NCBI GenBank assembly: GCA_045600225.1
Contig: JAZRXL010000079.1
Location: 1-64,000, forward strand
Length of the DNA stretch: 64,000 nucleotides
Reading direction: 5' to 3'
DNA from: UBA1181 sp045600225
GTDB taxonomy: Bacteria > Bacteroidota > Bacteroidia > Bacteroidales > Paludibacteraceae
The number at the start of each line of letters is the position of its first letter. Position 1 is the first letter of the stretch. Below are positions 58,856-64,000 of the stretch, piece after piece. The notes beneath the pieces were generated by a model. The model was not told the DNA's origin. It searched no databases and saw only the letters and a list, made by a program, of their open reading frames with translations. A program made the translations under genes and the position numbers.

Positions 58856-58946
58856 GCCGTACAATATTAAAAACCGCTACGAATTTAGCAAAAATTTCGT
58901 AAAAATACAAGATTTGAAAGAAACGGGAGATCCAATGATTCCTTCT

Positions 58947-59663
58947 TTATTCTTCATATTTGTTTTCTAATTCTCTTTTCTCTTCTCTGAAATTTTTAAT
59001 TAAGCTCTCGTACTTCTCTTTGTAGTCGATTGCTTCATGTTTGACTTCTGAACCATCTGTAACATAAACATTACAAGTGGTTGTCATGTTACCCACAGTT
59101 GCTGTAACCACAACCTTTCCTTTTGATTTGCCTATGATCTTTCCTTCCTGTGTTACCTCAGCGATATTTGGATTGGTGGTGCTCCAAGAGACGGTTCTCT
59201 CTGTTGCATCCTCTGGGAATACGATGGCTGTTAGAAAATGACTGTCTCCAATTTTTAGGTACTCGTCTGTTTGGTCTAATGTTATTCTTTCAACCTTTAC
59301 AATGAAATTGTCTACTACAAACTCGCTATTTCCTCTCCATGGTAATGGATGTTTGTATTCGCGGTAGTTGAGGTCCACTTGACGTCCGCCCATGTTCATA
59401 AGCTTTTGTGCAATCTCTTCATTCTCAATAGAGAAGATGAATTCGTTTGATTGGATGGAACCGCTTGCTTGGGTACTTTTAAATCCACTTTGGATCATCT
59501 TTCCTTCGTAGGTCTTGAAAATATATCCTTTCTTTACTACATAGTTTAGTTCTCCACTTTTTACACCTTCTCCGAAAACAAAATAATATCGGTAGTAACC
59601 AATGCCACCTAATACGAGAAATACTAGTAGTAGTGGAAGTAAAATAATCTTTATTATTTTCAT
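58947..59663 (-). CDS. Membrane-anchored protein with Big2 (Ig-like) domain
   Basis: A 238-residue protein with an N-terminal helix (4-26, IIKIILLPLLLVFLVLGGIG), a domain conserved in Bacteroidota (GEGVKSGELNYVVKKGYIFK, LPWRGNSEFVV), a Big2 Ig-like domain at about 125-205 (FPEDATERTVSWSTTNPNIA, then VVVTATVGNM) and a C-terminal charged coiled coil. Homologues of the first part are often misnamed 6-phosphogluconate dehydrogenase. The real function is unknown. It follows the tiny secreted ORF by 20 bases. Confidence 0.75.
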   Translation of the reverse strand: MKIIKIILLPLLLVFLVLGGIGYYRYYFVFGEGVKSGELNYVVKKGYIFKTYEGKMIQSGFKSTQASGSIQSNEFIFSIENEEIAQKLMNMGGRQVDLNYREYKHPLPWRGNSEFVVDNFIVKVERITLDQTDEYLKIGDSHFLTAIVFPEDATERTVSWSTTNPNIAEVTQEGKIIGKSKGKVVVTATVGNMTTTCNVYVTDGSEVKHEAIDYKEKYESLIKNFREEKRELENKYEE

Positions 59664-59683
59664 TTTATTTTAAATTTAAATTT

Positions 59684-59794
59684 TTAATGCTTTATCAGTT
59701 TATAACATACAGTCCTGTCGTCTGCATGGATTTCATATGCATATGAGAAGATACTCATCGATGCAAGTAATAATGGTATTAGTTGTTTTTTCAT
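59684..59794 (-). CDS. Possible 36-residue secreted peptide
   Basis: ATG at 59794 opens a frame with a good signal peptide (MKKQLIPLLLASMSIFSYA) and a short mature part (YEIHADDRTVCYKLIKH) with one Cys. Such a short ORF can arise by chance, but a complete signal peptide and the location 20 bases before the Big2 gene make it plausible. Confidence 0.35.
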   Translation of the reverse strand: MKKQLIPLLLASMSIFSYAYEIHADDRTVCYKLIKH

Positions 59795-59873
59795 ATTCGT
59801 AATATTCTTTTCCTGCAAATTTAACGAATTTAATTAAGAGATTAGTATTCGAAATCGAGAAATAATATATTCC

Positions 59874-60149
59874 TTATTTTGAATTAGTTGACTGTTTTAG
59901 GTTCTGTTTGTTTTGAAAATTTCCGAAGTCAACATTCTCCTCTTCTTTAACTTTGGTTCTAATGCTGTCTATGGCGGTTGAGTCGCACACAATCAGGGCG
60001 CCTTTTACACTTTGAATCTTTTTGGGTTTTGGTTGAATGTTTGAATTTTCATTCACCTTTGTTTCTGTCAGGTTGGGTGCTGAGTGTAAGCTGGAAACAG
60101 CGATGATAGCTGCCCAAAGAAATATTATTTTTATCCAAATACTCTTCAT
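59874..60149 (-). CDS. Small secreted protein of unknown function
   Basis: 91 residues with signal peptide (MKSIWIKIIFLWAAIIAVSSLHSA) and a polar mature part rich in Asn, Lys and Gln with one Cys (ALIVCDSTAIDSI). No recognised domain. It lies in the same direction as the DUF3089 gene, 26 bases downstream of it, so they may be co-transcribed. Confidence 0.5.
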   Translation of the reverse strand: MKSIWIKIIFLWAAIIAVSSLHSAPNLTETKVNENSNIQPKPKKIQSVKGALIVCDSTAIDSIRTKVKEEENVDFGNFQNKQNLKQSTNSK

Positions 60150-60175
60150 GATTCTATTTTGTATAGAGATTGTCT

Positions 60176-61087
60176 TTATAATGATAAACCACTTCGTTTC
60201 CTCATGTTTTCTTTTATGTTCTCTGCATACAACCAGGTGTCTGCAAAATGCAAATTGCCCAGAGGAAAAGGCTCTTTGATCTTTTCGTCGTAGCAGATGG
60301 CTGGATTTACATCCTTACATACCAATATGTGATCTTGAATTTGTACACTGGTGTAGTTAGGAGTCGTTTTGTATCCTTGTGTTTTTTTGTCGTAACGAAT
60401 GACTCCTTTGTGCATCTCTGCGGGTGCTAGTGATTCATCTGTTTTCCAGTTGAGTGGATTGATGCATACTACACTGTTGGAGAGAAGGGGCGATTTTGCT
60501 TCCACGGAGGTGGCTGAATTGTAGGATATGATGACCCCCTTGTCTGTTTCTCCTGTCGCTGGTTTCAGCCTGTTGGGGAATTTCTCCAAATCTTTCTCCG
60601 TAATTTCGAATCCCATAAGGTAGGCTGCTATCATTAGGTTAAATTGAGCATCTGTCATGCCGTGTTTTAATAGTTCCAACAACATTTGGGTGCCTTGACT
60701 ATGGCCTAACAAAATAAACCTCCTTCCTTTGTTGAATTCTCTCATATAGTATTGAAAGGCTCTTCTTACATCAGAAGCGGATAGTTTTGCTCTTTCATCT
60801 CGTTCCACTTTACTCATGGCAAATACCTTTGTGGTCATTTGCCTGTAATAAGGTGCATAGAAATTGAAATCTCCTGCGGCATAAACGAGTTTGTTGTAGG
60901 ATTGCGTTTTCTTCGCTGCGTTGCGGACTTCAGGACGCTTAATGTCAGTGTAGGATGGCACATTCCCTTTGTTGCTTAATGGTTCAGAGTTGATGGTAGG
61001 ATATATGTAAAATATATCTATATCCTTGCCTTGGTTTTGTGTCGAAAATTCGAACCAATATTTTTCGTCTGAATATTTAGGTGTCAT
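60176..61087 (-). CDS. DUF3089 alpha/beta-hydrolase-like protein
   Basis: 303 residues. The nucleophile elbow is GHSQG (near 122-126, RFILLGHSQGTQMLLEL). DUF3089 features include DIFYIYPTI, APYYRQM and SYNSATSVE, and a C-terminal CINPLNWK and LHFADTWLYAENI. The C-terminal aspartate and histidine needed for a triad are plausibly in LVCKDVNP and the terminal LHFADTW. It is predicted to be an esterase-like enzyme. Starting at this ATG it has no signal peptide. Confidence 0.82.
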   Translation of the reverse strand: MTPKYSDEKYWFEFSTQNQGKDIDIFYIYPTINSEPLSNKGNVPSYTDIKRPEVRNAAKKTQSYNKLVYAAGDFNFYAPYYRQMTTKVFAMSKVERDERAKLSASDVRRAFQYYMREFNKGRRFILLGHSQGTQMLLELLKHGMTDAQFNLMIAAYLMGFEITEKDLEKFPNRLKPATGETDKGVIISYNSATSVEAKSPLLSNSVVCINPLNWKTDESLAPAEMHKGVIRYDKKTQGYKTTPNYTSVQIQDHILVCKDVNPAICYDEKIKEPFPLGNLHFADTWLYAENIKENMRKRSGLSL

Positions 61088-61134
61088 TGAATTCTTGTAT
61101 AAAATTCGAAACTCTGCATGTTGAAAACTGCATT

Positions 61135-62064
61135 TTAATTTTCACTATCTCCCTTTTGTCTTAGATCGAAATTTGCAATAACAGGGTAGTGGTCAGACAG
61201 TTCTGTTTTTATTACTTTTATTTTTTTGAGATCGAAATGGTTGTTGTAAAGTATATGGTCAATTCGTAGTCTCATCCATCCCTCTTTGAAAGTGAAGCCC
61301 AATCCTAAACCTCCTTCCCACCAAGCATCTTTTAGACCTTCGCTTTGTAATATGTTTAACGGACGGGTTCCTCCCATGTCGTTCAAATCTCCCATGACGA
61401 TGGTTGGCATCTCTGTTTCCCTTATATACTCAGTGATAAGAATTGCTTCGTTTTGTCTCTTCAAATTACCCTTCTTGTATAATTTGAAATAGGCTGGGAG
61501 TGTCTTTAAATCGCTTTTCTGTTTTAATGTATATCGGTGCTTTGTGTCTTGGTTATTGGTGCTTGTCATGTGACTTCCTATGATACGAATATTTTGATCT
61601 TGTATTTGTAAGATAAACTCATAGGACTGAGGAGTTAAAGTGTCACATCTTAGTTTTCTGTAACTTTTGATAGGGTATTGACTGTAAAGCACATCGCCAG
61701 ATAACACGTTAGTCCATGTGTCTACTACATAAGGATAGTTTTCCCTTAGTACGGAATCTAAAGTGCGTGATTTTTTCAGGTAGAATTCGTTCATTAGGAC
61801 AATGTTGGGCTTTTGCTCGACAATTAGTTTTGCAATGTCGGGTTGCCTCTCTTCGTAATCTTCCCCGGAGTCGTGAATGTTCCATGTGAGAACTCGCAAC
61901 TCTCCATCTTCATAAAAAGGAGGATTAAGTGCTATAACCTGGTATCTGTGGTTGAGAAGGAAGAACACATATACTAGTACAAAGAGGGGGAGTGCTACAA
62001 GCCATTTCCACAGGAGATGGCTCTTTTTTTGTTCTTTGCTTATGTTCTTTGCGTTAAAATCCAT
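61135..62064 (-). CDS. Membrane-anchored endonuclease/exonuclease/phosphatase-family protein
   Basis: 309 residues from ATG 62064. A TTG at 62118 would extend it, but a -7 box lies downstream of that TTG. N-terminal helix about 21-41 (LVALPLFVLVYVFFLLNHRY), then the EEP fold: LRVLTWNIHDSG, PNIVLMNEFYL with the metal-binding Glu, GSHMTS, VMGDLND with catalytic Asp-Asn, and ELSDHYPVI with the catalytic Asp-His. The catalytic domain is periplasmic, so its substrate (DNA, phospholipid or sugar phosphate) is open. Confidence 0.88.
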   Translation of the reverse strand: MDFNAKNISKEQKKSHLLWKWLVALPLFVLVYVFFLLNHRYQVIALNPPFYEDGELRVLTWNIHDSGEDYEERQPDIAKLIVEQKPNIVLMNEFYLKKSRTLDSVLRENYPYVVDTWTNVLSGDVLYSQYPIKSYRKLRCDTLTPQSYEFILQIQDQNIRIIGSHMTSTNNQDTKHRYTLKQKSDLKTLPAYFKLYKKGNLKRQNEAILITEYIRETEMPTIVMGDLNDMGGTRPLNILQSEGLKDAWWEGGLGLGFTFKEGWMRLRIDHILYNNHFDLKKIKVIKTELSDHYPVIANFDLRQKGDSEN

Positions 62065-62090
62065 TGGTTCTGCTACGTTACATACGTCCA

Positions 62091-62098
62091 CAAATTTA
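62091..62098 (-). promoter_or_regulatory. -7 box for the EEP-family gene
   Basis: The minus strand reads TAAATTTG, 26 bases upstream of the ATG at 62064. It supports that start over the TTG at 62118. Confidence 0.45.
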
Positions 62099-62241
62099 CA
62101 AAAAATCTTTGGAATCAATGTGCCTTGTTGGTACTATTTACGCAATGGTGTTGTTTGTATGTTTTTCTACTTTTATGTATTTTTGCGTGATTTTTTAATC
62201 AATGTTAATTTGTTCCGTTAAGGAACTCAAACCTGAATGAT

Positions 62242-64000
62242 ATGGATAATAAATTAAAGGATTGGATAGGCCATTTTGCCCCTCGTTTTTACGCAATCTC
62301 TTTGGCGATTGGAGCTATAATCAGATTTACATTGTTGTTGTTGCCAATTACTGTCGTCGATTTTACATTCACTCAATATTTGCGAATATTCTTTTTAGGT
62401 GCTTTGAACGATTTGGCTTTTGCAAGTATTGGTTTGGTTCCCGCCTTCTTGTTTTATTGTACATTGACAGATAAGAAATATGAGAAGCCTTTGGGTTATA
62501 TTATAGAAGGTTTGCTCGCACTACTTACTTTTTATGTTGTTTTCTTCAACGACATTACTGATGAGTATGCAGGTGTGGTTCCTGCTATAGCCAATTCTTT
62601 ATTGATTATAATTCTTCTCTGTTTTAGTCTTAAACTTTTTTTGCCGAAAGTTCGGGAGAAGTGGCGGTTGGGTGCAGTCTATACGGTTGTTTTCTTGTAT
62701 GGAGTGTTTAATGTGTTGTTTGTGTTGATTGGAGAACCTGTCTTTTGGTTCGAGTTCGGTGTTCGATATAACTTCATAGCTGTAGATTATTTGATTTATA
62801 CCAATGAGATTATAGGTAATATTGTAGAATCTTACCCTATGGTACCTCTTGTGATTGGTGTGTTGGTATTGTCTTCATTGTATACATGGGTGATTATGCG
62901 AGGATACCCAACCCGAAAGGCTTGTGTATTGGGGTGGAAGCGATTTGTGACTACTTTGGCTATCTTCTCTGTTGTTTTATTTGGTAGTTTGAAATGGCTT
63001 CATTGGGGATATCAAAATCTTACGACCTCTAATGTCTTTTTGACGGAATTGCCGAAGAATGGATGTTGGAATTTCTTGGAGGCTTTTGTGAATAATGAAC
63101 TTAATTTTTCGCAATTCTATACGATGATAGAAGAAGAGGAAGCTGAAGGCATGAAAAACAAACTATGTCACCAAGATTCAACCGGCGTTAATCACATTGT
63201 TTCGCAAGGAACTCCTGTGCGTAAAAATATTGTATTGATTACGGTAGAAAGTTTGAGCGCGAACTTTATGGAGGCATATGGGGATAATGGTAAAATCACT
63301 CCAAATTTGGATGCTTTGGTAAATGAAAGCTTGGTGTTTGATAATCTTTTTGCAACAGGAAATAGGACAGTACGAGGATTGGAAGCTGTTACATTGTCTT
63401 TGCCACCAAGTTCAGGAGAGAGTCTTGTGAAGCGAAATACGGAAAAGGATTTTTTCTCGACAGGTGGTGTTTTGCGTGAAATGGGTTATCATACATTCTA
63501 TGTGTATGGAGGAGATGGCTATTTTGATAATATGGAGGCATTCTTTAGCAAGAATGGTTATGAGGTTCATGATAAGAAGACTTATAAGCAAGATGAGATT
63601 GTTTTTGCAAATATCTGGGGCACTAGCGATGAAGATAGTTATAGGGAGGCTATTTCTCTATTTGATGCAGATTATTCAAAAGGGGTGCCATTCTTTGCTC
63701 ATGTGATGACGATCAGTAATCACAGGCCTTTTACTTATCCAGAGGGTAGAATAGAGGTGGAAGGAGATCCTATGAGCCGAAGAGCTGCGGTTAAGTATTC
63801 GGATTATGCTATTGGCCAGTTTATTGAACAGGCAAAACAGAAGCCTTGGTTTAAAGAGACTGTTTTTGTGATCGTAGCAGATCATTGTGCTTCGAGCGCT
63901 GGAAAAACAAGCCTTCCTTTGGAATGTTATCATATTCCGGCTATGATCTATGCTCCTGGTTTCGTTGAGCCACAAAGAGTAGGGAAAGTTTGTTCTCAAA
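62242..64000 (+). CDS. LTA-synthase-like sulfatase-fold phosphotransferase, cut by window end
   Basis: An open frame from ATG 62242 runs to the window edge (586 codons visible). The N-terminal part has about five membrane helices (for example residues 15-38, 50-70, 85-100, 110-130). The extracytoplasmic domain has the alkaline-phosphatase/sulfatase layout of LtaS: metal Glu336 in LITVESLSANFMEAYG, nucleophile Thr376 in ATGNRTVRGLEAV, and DH at 547-548 in VADHCASSAG. Such enzymes transfer phosphoglycerol or phosphoethanolamine to glycans or lipids in the envelope. The donor and acceptor cannot be told. The C-terminus is outside the window. Confidence 0.9.
   Translation, partial: MDNKLKDWIGHFAPRFYAISLAIGAIIRFTLLLLPITVVDFTFTQYLRIFFLGALNDLAFASIGLVPAFLFYCTLTDKKYEKPLGYIIEGLLALLTFYVVFFNDITDEYAGVVPAIANSLLIIILLCFSLKLFLPKVREKWRLGAVYTVVFLYGVFNVLFVLIGEPVFWFEFGVRYNFIAVDYLIYTNEIIGNIVESYPMVPLVIGVLVLSSLYTWVIMRGYPTRKACVLGWKRFVTTLAIFSVVLFGSLKWLHWGYQNLTTSNVFLTELPKNGCWNFLEAFVNNELNFSQFYTMIEEEEAEGMKNKLCHQDSTGVNHIVSQGTPVRKNIVLITVESLSANFMEAYGDNGKITPNLDALVNESLVFDNLFATGNRTVRGLEAVTLSLPPSSGESLVKRNTEKDFFSTGGVLREMGYHTFYVYGGDGYFDNMEAFFSKNGYEVHDKKTYKQDEIVFANIWGTSDEDSYREAISLFDADYSKGVPFFAHVMTISNHRPFTYPEGRIEVEGDPMSRRAAVKYSDYAIGQFIEQAKQKPWFKETVFVIVADHCASSAGKTSLPLECYHIPAMIYAPGFVEPQRVGKVCSQ

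Noticed and set aside
62065..62118. TTG start of the EEP-family gene
   Set aside because: A -7 box lies between it and the ATG at 62064, so the mRNA would not include it.
1..64000. tRNA, rRNA, CRISPR array, integron or complete prophage
   Set aside because: I saw no cloverleaf-like tRNA, no rRNA stretch, no regularly spaced repeats and no integrase or phage structural genes.
1..64000. Local DGR reverse transcriptase
   Set aside because: None of the translated genes shows the reverse-transcriptase YxDD region, so the DGR machinery, if present, is outside the window.

Overview
The window is a compact, AT-rich bacterial chromosome segment from a member of the Bacteroidota, most likely Bacteroidales. 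The evidence is the gene content: a Bacteroidota-type ATP synthase operon (atpD-atpC-membrane gene-atpBEFHAG), an aerotolerance (Bat) operon, FeoA-FeoB fusion, DUF4301, TIGR01212 radical SAM, Big2 and FISUMP-type lipoproteins. Many genes are also preceded by a TAnnTTTG -7 box, the Bacteroidota promoter element. No rRNA, tRNA or CRISPR array was recognised. The species cannot be named from the sequence.

Layout. 1-3.2 kb: edge fragment of an Rpn-family nuclease, a FISUMP-like lipoprotein whose C-terminal region has the codon signature of a diversity-generating retroelement (DGR) target, a hotdog thioesterase, a membrane-anchored alpha/beta hydrolase and a rhodanese lipoprotein. 3.2-12 kb (minus): aminoacyl-histidine dipeptidase and the complete F1Fo ATP synthase operon. 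12.3-15.6 kb: Fur-family regulator divergent from pheT, then a small lipoprotein. 15.7-21.6 kb (minus): lptG-like permease, tgt, LolE-like permease, an aminotransferase and a YhcC-like radical SAM protein. 21.8-31.1 kb: DUF4301 protein, a Wza/Wzc exopolysaccharide pair, purM, an SMP-30 lipoprotein (minus), prfA and a cysteine synthase.

31.4-43 kb: lptB divergent from miaB, a beta-barrel protein, a roughly 200-bp array of hairpins with two inverted related copies, then rsmA, corA, obgE, lepA, a 559-residue unknown protein and a GH9 glycosidase. 43-48.2 kb (minus): an iron/nitrosative-stress-looking unit in the order OprB-like porin, feoAB fusion, FeoB-associated Cys-rich peptide, hemerythrin protein, and a LuxR-type regulator whose receiver lacks the phospho-acceptor Asp. 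48.4-58.9 kb (minus): two HU-family genes, one joined to a membrane segment and a LysM-like domain, followed by moxR, a DUF58 gene and batI-like/A/B/C/D/E. 58.9-64 kb: Big2 protein, two tiny secreted peptides, a DUF3089 hydrolase, an endonuclease/exonuclease/phosphatase-family protein and, on the plus strand, an LTA-synthase-like sulfatase-fold enzyme cut by the window end.

Most of the window is housekeeping. The points that stand out are the DGR-like variable region near the left end, the composite hairpin element at 34.4-34.6 kb, the membrane-anchored HU-LysM protein, the pseudo-receiver regulator beside hemerythrin and feo genes, and a tRNA-guanine transglycosylase lacking its usual zinc cysteines. 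Convergent or tandem genes are often separated by strong bidirectional hairpin terminators.
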